Source: Melitaea cinxia (lineage: Eukaryota > Arthropoda > Insecta > Lepidoptera > Nymphalidae). Taken from it: 64,000 nucleotides of DNA. Below are positions 34,575 through 46,084 of this stretch, piece after piece. The stretch is taken from positions 3,311,001 to 3,375,000 of the forward strand of contig NC_059401.1 of the NCBI RefSeq assembly GCF_905220565.1, given 5' to 3'. The notes under the pieces were generated by a model. That model saw only the letters and a list, made by a program, of their open reading frames with translations. It did not search any database and had not been told where the DNA came from. The position numbers were made by a program, and so were the translations under genes. How positions within the stretch are numbered: the stretch's first letter is position 1; every line of letters starts with the position of its first letter.

Positions 34575-34623
34575 CATTTCTGTTTTCGCTATCTGCTGGT
34601 TTCATCTGGATCGGATGGTGCAT
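34575..34623 (-). CDS. CELF/Bruno RNA-binding protein, RRM1-RRM2 linker exon
   Basis: A 49-nt internal exon. On the minus strand, CTCATTGTTCCAG precedes it and GTAAGT follows it. It encodes MHHPIQMKPADSENRN and one further base (phase 1 at the donor). CELF1/2 and Bruno proteins bind GU-rich RNA and control splicing, translation and mRNA decay. Their sequence between RRM1 and RRM2 is HHPIQMKPADSE, and a 49-nt exon in this position is, to my knowledge, typical of CELF genes. The ATG is an internal codon here, not the start. RRM1 exons should lie at higher coordinates and RRM2 exons at lower ones; I found neither, so the flanking introns are long. Bruno1 (arrest) and its paralogues cannot be told apart from 16 residues. 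Confidence 0.85.
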
Positions 34624-34956
34624 CTGGAACAATGAGAATTACAAATAAATTAAACGTATTCTTGTACACGTCACACATATTGTATATAAATGGCAATTTA
34701 ATGTATTTTTACATTCTAGAAGTTTATGAAGAATTTTTTTTTTAATATTTGTACATAGTACAAAGTACTGCTATCATTTTCTGATATTCGATTTGTTTAA
34801 TCGAGTATCCACGAAAAACTAGTTAATTAATATAAGCACTCGAAAAATGTGTCGTTAAGTAATTTTTAATCTTTATCTAACGACCATCAGTTCTGCGACA
34901 CAAGTGACCAGCCCACTACCACTTCAACTTGCTAATTCTGTAGGCTATGTCGGTTA
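34624..34956. other. Intron, no other feature seen
   Basis: AT-rich sequence upstream of the Bruno exon acceptor. Confidence 0.45.
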
Positions 34957-35160
34957 CTTTTGTTTTTTCACAGATAGTCTCATTTTTAATATTATATTTA
35001 AGAGAGACCCAACAACAAGCCTAGCCTGTTTCATTGCACATTTTGTGACTTTAAGCTTGTAGGCCAGTCCCTTCGTCAGTGTCAGTGTCAGCCAGTCCAC
35101 GTCTCGGCACCGTATGTTAACACAGGCAGGACTTATTGCTCGAACCACAGACCCCTGCAG
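34957..35160 (-). pseudogene. RTE-clade reverse transcriptase fragment
   Basis: The minus-strand frame reads LTLTLTKGLAYKLKVTKCAM and continues KQARLVVGSLL. It aligns with the region just past the RT catalytic core in RTE elements, where the usual text is close to LTYGAETW-LT-LRVTQRAMERAMLGVSLRD. Changes such as CAMKQARL and the missing RDR motif show decay. Only about 65 codons remain, and no GAT-repeat tail is attached. It lies 330 bp upstream of the Bruno exon, in the same orientation. Confidence 0.65.
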
Positions 35161-35225
35161 GGATAAAATAGTGCACCACTAAAAGAAACGGAAACTGCGA
35201 CAAAAGAATGCATAAACTATATAAA

Positions 35226-35305
35226 AATTTGTATTGCGCGGGAATCGAACCTGATACCGCTATCCTATCAAATAGCTGCCACGAACACTACGCCAATTCG
35301 TCGTC
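35226..35305 (-). repeat. tRNA-derived SINE head
   Basis: Reversed: GACGAATTGGCGTAGTGTTC gives an A box and CAGGTTCGATTCCCGCGCAA a B box with T arm. No acceptor stem closes the fold, so it is not a tRNA gene. The SINE body is absent. Confidence 0.6.
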
Positions 35306-36888
35306 ATAGGCATAACAAATATTATGTATATATTTCATTGAACCACTTCAACAATTGTTTGCTCGTCGATCGCTCGAACAATCGTAACAATTTCAATTAT
35401 TTGTAAACAAATTTCAACGAATCGCGTGATCCGTAAACAATTACAAATGAAACTTCGCTCACACTCGGTGAGGAGATGGTTACGATTTTATTACGTAACA
35501 AAACATTTAACGATGCCAACGAAATTCTTTAGAGATTGATTAGGTAGTTAATTTTTATGTATATCGGATCTTGGAAACGATGAAAAATGCCACGAAGACC
35601 TGAATATCTCACAGCTGGTCTTTGGTTTTTTATTCGGGAGCAATGAAATCACGGCACGTTACGGACACGAATATGGGATAGGTCATTAAGGTAGTCTAAC
35701 TTTTTCTCTTTACTCATCTACATTTGTATGGTGGTGATTACTATAAAAATGTTAACTGACAATCCTCAAGAAGACTAGAAAGATACAATTATAACGAGAC
35801 ACTTAAAAAAAAACTTAAATAACAAAAAATTGCTAGGCAATTTTCAAACCAATAATATCTATTTCATTGCTACAAATTTGTACAGTATAAAATTATACTA
35901 AGCTTTAACTTGTCAAGTACCTTGTTATACTAATTTATTATTAAGTCCCAAAACATTTATAAAAAAAAAACATGTGTCTATTAACACGCGAAAAATTGTA
36001 AGACAAAACCGCATGATCAAAGTTAAAACGCACACTCACACATCAAAGTGAAAGAAACAAACACTTGCCAATAAGTCTTGCCGTCAGTCGCCTGTAAAAA
36101 TAGCCCGAGCGTTGATTGACACGTGCTCTCGAGAAAGCACACAGCATACTCTCAACAACTAGTCATGTTAAAAGAAGAAAACGCACACAATGTTACGTAA
36201 TTTACGTACGGTGTTACGAATGTAATTTACGTGATATATTCTTTTCTTTTTATGTATGCTGCATGTGTTGGTTAAATACTTATAATTAATATTAATTTTA
36301 TTTACGTTCATATTAATGTTGTCAAAAAAGTTTTTTGACGTCTTTACATCATAATTGTACATTCCACACACGCAAAGTATTAAAAATAAAAACAAATCTG
36401 CTAATGATCAAGCCGCGCAGTTTATATAAGCTATGCGACGCAGCGTCTATTTGTGACTTATTAAGAGACGAGGCATTTAAAAATTATATTGTATTCGAAT
36501 AAATCAAGTGCGTTCCATACATACATACGTGTCTGTCGGTACACGTGTTTTATGTCCGTGTGCTATGTAGGATTAGCTTGCGTCAGTGTGTCTGTGTGTG
36601 TGTGTTGTCCGATAGAACATTTGACGACAGAGAACAGATTGGCGCCGATGTAAATGGAACTAGTTAACGTATGCACAAATAAATATAAACAGGATATTTA
36701 GTTTTTTTTTCTGCACCAAACATAGATATAGTAAAAAAAAGTAGATAATGCGCGGCCATTGTTGTTAGTGAAGCCACAAAACTCGGCTCCTTCAAGTAAA
36801 TACACGCGCTCACGCACACATATGCATCAAACTACGCTCATTTTCGTTAGTATGTCACGAGGCTTCATACAGTAACTTTGCTTATAAA
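35306..36888. other. No gene seen
   Basis: Unique sequence. GC is somewhat raised at 35340-35480 and 36720-36880, the latter just upstream of the THAP start. Confidence 0.35.
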
Positions 36889-37385
36889 ATGCCGTCTTGT
36901 GTGATTAAATGGTGCAAAAACAATTCCAAAGTAAACAAAAAATCTGAAGGAATATCGTTTCACACGTAAGTACATATAAAACTTTAAATTTATTGTTATT
37001 CCAAAATAATATTGAGGTTATTCGGAACTTATAATTTCAATGTCACGAAATGACGTACCACGGGAGTGTTGCCAGTAGTTCTTTTTTTCAATACCCCAAA
37101 ATGTGGGTAAGTAAATTGTACGCAATCAGAAAAATAATTAAGTAAAAAGTAGACATAGTTATTGTTTTTTTTTTTCTCGTGTTATTTTATGTTACATAAA
37201 TTGAAAACAAAAAAATCAAAATATATTTATGAATTATTAACTCGTTTTTTTTTATGTTTTAACTTTTTACAATTTTTGAGTAAACTAGGTACCCATATTT
37301 TACTATCAAATTTCATGGTTTTAGGTTTCCAACGAATATTTTAATAAGAGGTGAATGGGTAGCGGCTGTAAGACTGAGAAAATGA
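36889..37385 (+). pseudogene. Split THAP zinc-finger domain, truncated
   Basis: Exon 1 (36889-36965) starts MPSCVIKWCKNN and runs to GISFHT, with the first two zinc cysteines of the C2CH THAP site (Cys4, Cys9). It ends at a strong donor, CACAC|GTAAGT. Exon 2 begins at 37325 after GGTTTTAG and adds FPTNILIRGEWVAAVRLRK, giving the THAP hallmarks FHxFP and a central Trp. A TGA at 37383-37385 ends the frame after 45 residues. A THAP domain is normally about 80-90 residues with a later Cys and His, which I do not find. THAP domains bind DNA in host regulators and P-type transposases, and either origin is possible. The 359-bp intron is AT-rich. Confidence 0.6.
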
Positions 37386-38280
37386 CCACGATTATGCTGG
37401 CCATGCGCATAAAGTGAATTTAATACGATTAGTGATTGAAAAATATTTGAACATAAAACTACATCATATTAGTAAAATGCAAACAATGACGATGACTCTG
37501 AGTTCTAAGCGACAAAAATTTAAAAAACTTATACAACATAAAGGATTCTAGGTTTAAGAAAAATAGTTAAAAAAAAAACCGACTGCAAACTGAAAAGAGA
37601 TAAACAGAGTAGGAGTGGATAGGAAGTGTCTATTCATACGATTATCTTACGAATATTTTTTTTATTATTCTACCGATTTTTTGTTTTATTTTTAGTAAAT
37701 TTATTTAAAACTATAAACAGGTTTTTATTTTCACATACCCATTTTACCTATATTAAATTAATTGTTTAATAAAAATTTTAGGGACTTTTTTTAAAAGGTG
37801 TCAACACTTCACTCACTCACACATCTTTAAAAAAGTGGCTTCAGTTTTCTGTTCTAGGTGCGTTATCTACCTTTTTTTACTTGATCTATGGCACCAAATA
37901 AAAGTTTGCAATTTCAGCGGTTTTATATACAAAACTGCACAGTAACGTGCGATTTCCTTTAAAGTTTCTATCTGACAAAGATAAAAGAGGTCTTCATGTC
38001 TCCAAAGGTAACGGATTGGTTGGTGGGCGAATTATTTTTTCTCTACAGAGAACAAATATCGTATTCAGACGCATATGATATCAACTGTATATATGGGACC
38101 AATGGTGATTGATAGTTGATCTTCTAGGCATATTAGCGAGTGTAAAAACTCTTAGTGGACGTAAAACCAACAATCATCCACATTAACTGAGCTTTTCCTA
38201 CATCTAGACAAGAGCAGTTATTTATCTATGACACAATCATTTGATTAATTGAAATCATTTACTATAATGAAACAATTTTT
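37386..38280. other. No gene seen
   Basis: No continuation of the THAP domain was found. AT-rich unique DNA. Confidence 0.4.
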
Positions 38281-38398
38281 TTCGGTTTTTATTGCGGTTT
38301 ATTAAGTTTTGCCAGACGTTTCGGATACTTTACAGTTCATGGGACAAAACTTCGGGCATTTGAAAAACATAATAAACCGCGATAAAATCCGAAAAGTT
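38281..38398. repeat. Imperfect inverted repeat
   Basis: TTCGGTTTTTATTGCGGTTT at the left pairs with AATAAACCGCGATAAAATCC at the right, around a 65-bp centre containing ACGTTTCGGATACTTTACAG. Centre motifs recur around 2083-2180. This may be a small foldback or MITE copy. Confidence 0.5.
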
Positions 38399-38640
38399 GT
38401 AAGCTTTGGAAAATAATATAAGATAATTTAGTTAAATTAATTAGAAGATAAATTCTTTGTTACATTCAGTAACTCTATACTTCGAAACTATTTTTATATC
38501 GTATGTATGGAATCGTCGTCGATTTTTAAAATCACGATGTCTTCCGTCAGAACTTGACGTGGCGACCATTAGCAGATCTACGATTCTTAGTTGTTTTAAT
38601 TTAAAATGAGAATTTATTAATAACATTAGGTTATAGGTAC
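38399..38640. other. No gene seen
   Basis: A 139-codon frame at 38441-38860 (-) runs through here and into the SINE at 38641. It has no domain and is not called. Confidence 0.4.
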
Positions 38641-38760
38641 TAGGGTTGGCGCAATAATCGTGACCACTGGCTGTTGATCTAGCGCTCTTAGATTTGATTT
38701 CATCCATGATAAAATCTTTTTGTAGCTCATACTGATGTTTGCCGTGGTCTGGGCGATTTT
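38641..38760 (+). repeat. tRNA-derived SINE, 5' part, degenerate
   Basis: GGGTTGGCGCAATAATCGTG, ACCACTGGCTGTTGAT and TGATGTTTGCCGTGGTCTGG follow the order of 32847. The B box is mutated and the 3' half is missing. Confidence 0.6.
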
Positions 38761-40769
38761 CTTTATGATGTGTTTTTCGGGACAGAGTTTTCATACTACT
38801 GAAATGGAGTGAGTTAAATGTGAGTGATTTATAAAATACTGTAATATAATTCATAATCATGTAGCGTATGCTTTAAGTATAGATACTTTAATAAGACGAG
38901 AAAAATATATTTGCTTATATTTGAACTGGCACTAAGTCTCAATCAGCACCTGTTGCTATTAGTACTCAATCTAAAATCCATTACAAGAGTTATCTTAAGA
39001 GATTTCTTATTTCTCAGAATGATCACAAAATTCATTTTACATTAAAGCAACAGCAAAGAAGTCACACATACGCGGTCAACTAAAGAATAAAGTGATGGCA
39101 TTTAATACGTAAATTTCAGTACGACTGTTATCTATAATGTATGTTATTTTATTTTTAACACTTCATTATACTTGAAAAGATTTTATTTTACTTAGAAGTG
39201 GGTTAAGAAAGATATTTTTAACCTATGTAAGTTTTAAAGAATCCGTATCGACAAAATGTAGAGCTGATATATATGTCAGTAAAAATAACTTGGCGTTGAC
39301 TGATGCGCACTGACTGATGAGCACGGGTGACTGACACACTGTATCAACATTGTTATTTAAACGCTAGAACTACATATATATGGAGGTTTAACAGCCATTC
39401 TGGTAGCGGTGCGAAAACTTCCGTTACGTCTCTAGTTGCGATTTAAATCGCCTTTAGAAGTATTTATATTTACATATTGTATATTTATATAAATACATGT
39501 TCCTTTGTCGCGTCCATACAATAGAGAGTACATTATTTTGATCCACTTTAAAGAACCTCTTTGTGTAAGACATCCTATTTAAAATAAAATCTTAGAAAAT
39601 GTTCTACTTTTAACAAATAATTCCATTTTATATTTTTAAGGCAACGCGCAACGATTAGGTAAATAGATACATACTCGGTTTACTGCAAAAGAAGCTTGTC
39701 AACATTTAATTAAAACCATGTAATACTCGGTAAAACCACAGCGAAAATCCGCGAACAGAAACATTTTAACGATAATTATTGTAACATTATCCATCACTTA
39801 TTTTTACTGGAAAATATCAAAGAGCCATCCGTTCAATCATGACATAATTTTATTCTCATAAAATACACTGTTACTGCAACGACAGAATAAACAAATTTTA
39901 GTACCGCTCTGTACAAATAACTTTGTTTTGATAGTATAGTATTTCAAACCTTCTACAGATTTATTAGCCCGCAATGGAGGTGTCACGATATTTATTACGT
40001 TATTTACTATAAAATGTTGGGATTTCATAGAAGTATTGTAAGATTCTAGTCAGCTAATATCTATAAGAATAACCCAATGCGCATTAAAGTTTTATACGAT
40101 GCGATTATATTTAACTACTTTTAAATGAAACAGGGACATCGAAAACAATGTTGTTCTATTTCTAGCAATGAAAACAATACCGAGCAACAGTGTCGCTAAT
40201 ATAATAAACTATACGGAAAATTATTATTCACAAAACGAGGACTATTAGCAGACGATTTTTGCCGCGATAGTGAGAAAACATAGTGTTACATGTACTGTTA
40301 TTTGTTTGCTTGCCTATAAACCCTACGAGCTTTCAAAGCTTCAATCAAATTAATTCCATATTGTATTAATATTACTATAGTTATAATTTATTATAATATT
40401 ATTAACACTAATTTATTTAAAACCAAAAAAATAAATAAAGCAATTATGAAACCCAATGGGAGAATAATAACAAAAATAGACTATATTTATTTATTATAAC
40501 TTCGTCTCGTGGTAAAATTCATAGTTATTTATTGCTTACACATATTTCATAGTTTTACCCGCGAAAAGTTTTGACATTGAGTTAGATGGTTTGATTAATA
40601 CGATGTCCGCTCACTAGACTAAAATCTAAATAATCCAACTACCTAATGCGATTAAACTTTCCAAATTAGATTTAAATCTCGAAGACAGCAAATTAGTTGT
40701 TAAAATTATGAATCATAATATAACAAGAAATACAATTACAACATAAATAAAATCGTGGTAAAATCAAAC
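38761..40769. other. AT-rich sequence, no gene seen
   Basis: No exon, RNA gene or intact repeat recognised in about 2 kb. Confidence 0.4.
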
Positions 40770-41110
40770 CGCGTCACACGAATCGTATCCACCTCACCAC
40801 AGTGCGCGGCGAGGTGACGCGACCAGTGTGTGTGTAATTTAAACAGCCATGAATCACGCGCGAATTACTAAGATCTCGCAGAGCCCTTATCTAATTAGGC
40901 GCAGACAATCATCAATCACGCCACATGGACAAACAGTGTACAAACTGAACAATTTGTCACGTCTCGCTTCATCCTAATCAGAGTCGCCTTGAGCGTTCCA
41001 TTATGGGACCTCCATGTAATCCAACTTTAATGAACACGAACTAAACAGTGTCTTCGTGTAATTAGAAGTTTGTGTATCAGTAAAATTGTCACGACATCGT
41101 CCGGTAGTAA
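40770..41110. promoter_or_regulatory. GC-elevated unique block, possible regulatory DNA
   Basis: Contains GTGCGCGGCGAGGTGACGCG and is repeat-free with no open frame of note. It lies in the presumed Bruno intron upstream of the 49-nt exon. The role is inferred from composition only. Confidence 0.25.
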
Positions 41111-41518
41111 ACTCGTGACGGGGGTAGGTTTTCGTAACTGTCTAATATCGTACGTCAGGGTGAGTTTATTAAGAGATGTATCGTTTATTGGTTAAGTTGA
41201 AAATGTTTGTAATTTGTTAGAAGTTCGTGTGTACGTGAAGATATCGCTATGTCACTTGCGTTTACACTTATCGTTAGATTCAGCAGAAGTTTAATGTTTC
41301 ATAGCCAACATTACTTCCGAATAACTTTTAGTGTCAGTAGAAGTGTTAACGATTCATTAGTATTTAACAATTAAAATAAATATCTTACGGTTAATTATAC
41401 GAAAATTTTCTGTACTTTTAAACACACTGACAAACTAACATTTCATAGGAATGTTAAGCGATTTCTGAAAATAGTTTAGGATTACAAAGTAATTGTTGAC
41501 TCAATACAAGTCAACTTT
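41111..41518. other. No gene seen
   Basis: Nothing recognised. Confidence 0.4.
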
Positions 41519-41546
41519 AGTACCTACCTACCTACCTACCTACCTA
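41519..41546. repeat. (TACC)n microsatellite
   Basis: Six tandem TACC units. Confidence 0.85.
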
Positions 41547-41837
41547 TAAATATAATATATATATAGTCATATAGTTTTTAATAACTAGCGCCAATTGACA
41601 TTTGTTGTCTATACTATTTTATTTGTAGCTCATTACAGAAACAAGCACTTCAAGCTGTTTTCATTTCACGATGTCAAAGAAAATTATTAAAATATAATAA
41701 TATGTTAAATGTATTGTAAAAAAAATAGGCATTATATTTTTTTGGTAAAGTTATTCAGGATTTAATATTTAAAATAATCAAAATTCAGTGATTCGATTTT
41801 TATTAATGTCATATGACATTTTTCTTCTATATGTCTG

Positions 41838-42125
41838 ATACCTCAGTTCATCACTTCAGTCTATTGCTGTCCACTGCTAGACATAAGCCTCCACAAGTTC
41901 GCGGCCGACATTATGGCGCAAAAACGTGTGTTTTGCCCATAGTCACCACGCTGGGCAGGCGGGTTGGTGACCGCAGGGCTGGCTTTGTCGCACCGAAGAC
42001 GCTGCTGCCCATCTTCGGTCTGTGTATTTCAAAGCCAGCAGTTGGATGGATATCCCGCTATCGATCGGCTTTATAAGTTCCAAGGTGGTTGTGAAACTTT
42101 GTTATCCCCTATTTGCCTCATACGA
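41838..42125 (-). mobile_element. Composite SINE-like element with RTE tail, reversed copy
   Basis: TCCACTGCTAGACATAAGCC, then TCCACAAGTT, is the reversed RTE tail. CATAGTCACCACGCTGGGCA, TCTGTGTATTTCAAAGCCAG and GTTATCCCCTATTTGCCTCA are the reversed body of 21345-21677. The GATGAT end is worn. Short frames here are by-products. Confidence 0.65.
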
Positions 42126-42176
42126 CACCCTAATACATAAAATAATATTAATCAAAAGTAGAGATGACTTAATTAG

Positions 42177-42219
42177 TTTTTAACCGACTTCCAAAAAAGG
42201 AGGAGGTTCTCAATTCGAC

Positions 42220-42259
<40 letters not shown>

Positions 42260-42810
42260 ATGTTACATCAGAACTTTTGACTGGGTAGACCGATTTCGAC
42301 AAATTTTGTTTTAATCGAAAGGTGGTGTGTGCCAATTGGTCCCATTTAAATTTATTTGAGATCTAACAACTACTTTTCGAGTTATATCTAATAATGCGTT
42401 TTTACTTGACGCTTTTTTCGTCGACCTACGTTGTATTATACCGCATAACTTTCTACTGGATGTACCGATTTTGATAATTCTTTTTTTGTTGGAAAGGGGA
42501 TATTTCTAGTTTGGTACCGTGATAAGGAAACCAGGATCTGATGATGGGATCCCAGAGGAATCGAGGGAAACTCTCGAAAATCCGTAATAACTTTTTACTG
42601 GGTGTACCGATTTTGATAATTTTGAATTTAATCGAAAGCTGATGTTTATCATGTGGTCACATATAAATTTTATCGAGATCTGATAACTACTTTTTGAGTA
42701 ATCTTTGATAACGCGTAGTTGCCTGACTATTTTTTCGTCGATCTACGTTGTATTACTTGTCGATGTAATTGAAGTCGGTTTTTTTTTCGTTTGCGAGCAA
42801 ACACAATTAT
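42177..42810 (-). repeat. CGACTTC-bordered element, full-length minus copy
   Basis: Starts TTTTAACCGACTTCCAAAAA and ends TCGTTTGCGAGCAAACACAA. It carries both internal units and a T-run of about 28 near 42228-42255 that corresponds to the A-run in 6943-7546. The two copies are nearly collinear, so they define the full-length structure. Confidence 0.85.
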
Positions 42811-43552
42811 ACCTGTAAAACTAATAAGCCTGTTAATATTTTTACTTACTATCTTACTCCCGTAAGTTAACAAAGAACAAATAAACACTCCATTAAATAA
42901 ATACCAGTCGATTAATAAGGTTAGTTACTGAAATAAATGTAGATATTCGATCGAACTTAAATAAACAAAAACGAAGTGCCGATAACTTCCGGACGAATGC
43001 AGCGAATTTGATATTACTGTCAAGACAAGGTTTGCTTGAAATAAAACTTTTAAAACATCGACATACTTTGATAAAAAAAAAAAATCGGTATCAATTTCGC
43101 CGCGTCAGTTTGATAATTATACAAGTTAATCAAGATCTGGCATTTGGGATATTAGAATAATATTGACAGACAATCGATGCGTGTATCTAATTACGTGTGT
43201 CGTGATTGTGTCGGTCCGTATGGACGGGTGTTTAAAAATAAATGATGTGCAGACCCGAGCCAAGACCGCGTCGGGCTCATTAGACTGATGGCAAATTAAT
43301 TTATACGCTACGTACCCCGCGTGAGTATGGGTTATCATGCGGAAACTACTTTAAAATAATATCATTCGAACATTACTCGCGTCTTCATCGTAAATCTAAT
43401 TTAATTGAAATATTAACTACTAAAAGAAAACTTTTTTCCATTTATTATTGCTATACAAACATATAACAACTATGCAAAGCTAACAAATTACTACAGTTAA
43501 GTAGTTTTGTATCGTAGAGCTTTTGCTTTAGATCAGTTGTAAATTGTTAAAA
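42811..43552. other. Unique sequence, GC-elevated 43126-43340
   Basis: No gene. The block GGTCCGTATGGACGGGTG to GTACCCCGCGTGAG is repeat-free and could be conserved non-coding DNA. Confidence 0.3.
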
Positions 43553-43851
43553 AATAATTGTGTTTGCTAGCAAACGAAAAAAACTGACTTAAAAATTACA
43601 TCGACAAGTAATACAACGTAAGTAGATGAAAAAAATTAACAAACGCACTAGTCGTCACTGCGATTTTAGAGGGTTCCCCTCGATTTCTCTGAGATTCCAT
43701 CATCAGATTCTGGTATTCTTATCATGGTACTACCATTGAGATATCTCTTTTCTAACAAAAAAAAATCAGCAAAATCGGTTTATAAACGACGGAGTTCTCC
43801 GCAAACACATATAAATAAAATATATAGGTCGAATTGACTGTCGGTTAAAAA
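43553..43851 (+). repeat. CGACTTC-bordered element, internally deleted copy
   Basis: AATTGTGTTTGCTAGCAAAC at the left and a shortened GTCGAATTGACTGTCGGTTA at the right. Unit A is mostly gone; the TTCCCCTCGATTTCTCTGAG middle and the CATAAACGACGGAGTTCTCC block remain, as in 2313-2752. Confidence 0.65.
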
Positions 43852-44189
43852 GTACCATTGAAATTTTAATGACACTTAGCGCTATATAATCAATAAAAAA
43901 CGCGTCAAGCACTAGTAATAATAAATTCTTCTGTAACAAGTTTAGAACAGTTTAATTCATCATAAAAAATACTCGTATATATGTATGTAGTGTGTGTATA
44001 TTTACATATACACGTAACATCATTATAAGGAAAACCCAATACCATTACACTATAATCCAATACTATAAAATACTTCGAAATCGAATCCTCGAGTTGAAAA
44101 AAACCACCGTGAAAAAAATACTCAAGCATCCCATTACGGTAAGTCGAAAGGATACAAATCGTCAAAATAGAGAGATTTAGATTATCCCA
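43852..44189. other. No gene seen
   Basis: AT-rich, with overlapping frames on both strands and no motif. Confidence 0.4.
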
Positions 44190-44540
44190 TTACGTTCGAG
44201 GCTTTACGTAAAAAGGTTCGGGGTGGACGATAAGTTAAAACATAAAAGGCATAATATGCGTATACGAACCGTTGTCCAATACCGCGACCCTAGTGATTAT
44301 TGATTTGGCATTAAACGATTATGAACGCCATCGGGGGTGAATAAAATCCTTACATTCGAAGAATCAAAGCCCTCTTTGGCTTATTACAGGACCGAGGGGA
44401 AACTCAAAAAAAAAAAAATTGTTCCCTTCCTGTGACTAAGTAGATACAGCGGGTTACAATTGTAAGTGCTGCATTGTTTCTATTGAGGCTTCGTAATGGA
44501 ATTATGAAATGTTCACGGCGAAGTTCGCTAGGGTCGCTTT
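44190..44540. promoter_or_regulatory. GC-elevated unique block, possible regulatory DNA
   Basis: Repeat-free, with balanced base composition (CATTACGTTCGAGGCTTTAC, ACGCCATCGGGGGTG). No reading frame of note. Function is inferred from uniqueness alone. Confidence 0.25.
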
Positions 44541-44913
44541 TGTCCTTACAATTCTTTTGATGAATTCGTAATCGTTATTTCATTTCGGTGGAAGTTATTA
44601 TGATTATTTACGCGTCTCTCATGGTTATTTGATGTCTATTTTATTTTATTGTAGATTGTTACATTGTTTCACAATCAGTAACCCACGTTAAATTGTATAT
44701 TTAAAATCTCTACATCTAAGCCTTTTATATGAATATGCGTACATTTTAATTTTGGCCAGACAGTTAAATGGGGTATTTTTAGTTAAAATCTATGGAATAT
44801 TAGTTTCCAACATTCTATATAATAGGAATTCAGTTGATAAGAAATTTGCTTTACTCTGTACGATTTTTATTTTTGTGTTACCCACACATTAGGAATTCTA
44901 AACATTTATGAAT
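44541..44913. other. No gene seen
   Basis: AT-rich unique DNA. Confidence 0.4.
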
Positions 44914-45034
44914 ATCATATCAAAAATTGACCGCTCCAGCGGGGATCGAACCCGCGTCTCCAACTGACCGTGTCGGCGCTCTAGCCAATAAAGTTAATGG
45001 AACGATGTACGATGATCGAAATTTTTGATATGAT
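44914..45034 (-). mobile_element. tRNA-like sequence bounded by 15-bp inverted repeats
   Basis: ATCATATCAAAAATT at 44914-44928 is exactly reverse-complemented at 45020-45034. Between them the minus strand has GCGGGTTCGATCCCCGC, a perfect 5-bp T arm with B box, preceded by an A-box-like GGCTAGAGCGCCGA. The 3' acceptor strand TGGAGCG has no partner upstream, so it is not a working tRNA. It is a SINE head caught in, or forming, a small inverted-repeat element. Confidence 0.6.
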
Positions 45035-45657
45035 TTGCATTATTCTTCTGTAATCGTCGAATCACACAATAAAATCAGAATAATTTCAATCCACAAACAT
45101 TTTATAACCACCTCGTTAAGCCCAACTTATTAAATTGGAAAACTATACATTTATTATTTAATATTTAAATTTATATTTATTTAATTACATAAAAAAGGCA
45201 AAGATTTTTTTTATTACTATTTTTGATTTCCTACAAACATTGCGTGCAAATCTACGGTTTCACGATCCAGTAACTTTATATTTGAATCGTTAGTTTGTTT
45301 TATAACTTTTAGTTATTTTTCATCCGAAGCTGCGTTATTTATTTTAATTTCATATTTGTTTTTGATGTTCCAATGTTATGCAGGTAGGTGTGTAATATAA
45401 TACTCGCAAATAGAGTTGACAATTCGTTTATAAAAAATAACATTATTGTACTGTACATTTTCCTTTTGCAAAATATTATGTGATAAATTTTCTGAATGAA
45501 GCATTTATTACTAATATACTCTATATTTCTATATTTCAGATACGTATATCACTGATATAATATATGGATGGATGGATGCCATGAAAGCCACTGCTGCCTA
45601 TTTCTTCATGTAGAAGAGGGGTCTATATATTTGCTGTTACTTATTATCTACATAGGA
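45035..45657. other. No gene seen
   Basis: AT-rich. A short ATGGATGGATGG run lies near 45564. Confidence 0.4.
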
Positions 45658-45834
45658 ACTAGCTTTTACCCGCGGATTTGCTCGTATAAATTTTTCACTT
45701 TTATTAAAAAGTGTCCAATATTACTTCTAATACCTCCAAAAATATGTGTACAAAGTTTCTTGATGATCGGTTAAGTAGTTTTCGCGTAAAAGTGTAACAA
45801 ACAAACTTACATTCACATTTATTATATTAGTAGG
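45658..45834 (-). mobile_element. Helitron-like element, relative of 33834-34007
   Basis: Reversed end CTAG at 45659-45662 preceded by a GC-rich block (TTTACCCGCGGATTTGCTCG in plus orientation). The body carries TACCTCCAAAAATATGTGTA and CTTGATGATCGGTTAAGTAG, matching the other copy. Confidence 0.55.
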
Positions 45835-46084
45835 GACGTATAGTTAATTTCCCTATTTTAACAACCACACAACATTTTTCATATACCAGTTTTAAATCAA
45901 AGGCTGTAAACATGAACTCAAAAGAGGTTGTTTTTTTAATTTTAGTAGCCGCTCTCATACGCTATTGTTTGGTGTCTGTGGAGAACACGTCCTAGTATTT
46001 CACAACTCCACCCAATGCCCAAGTTCTCTAAAAATCACCATAAGCAAAATATATTCAGATTTTTTGCAGTATTCTCTTAATCTA
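45835..46084. other. No gene seen
   Basis: Nothing recognised. Confidence 0.4.

Noticed and set aside
35226..35305. tRNA gene on the minus strand
   Set aside because: A and B boxes are visible but no closed cloverleaf; better read as a SINE head.
38441..38860. 139-codon frame on the minus strand
   Set aside because: It crosses antisense through a degenerate SINE and shows no known motif.
44930..45010. tRNA gene on the minus strand
   Set aside because: B box and T arm are perfect, but the acceptor stem has no 5' partner and the anticodon arm cannot be formed convincingly.
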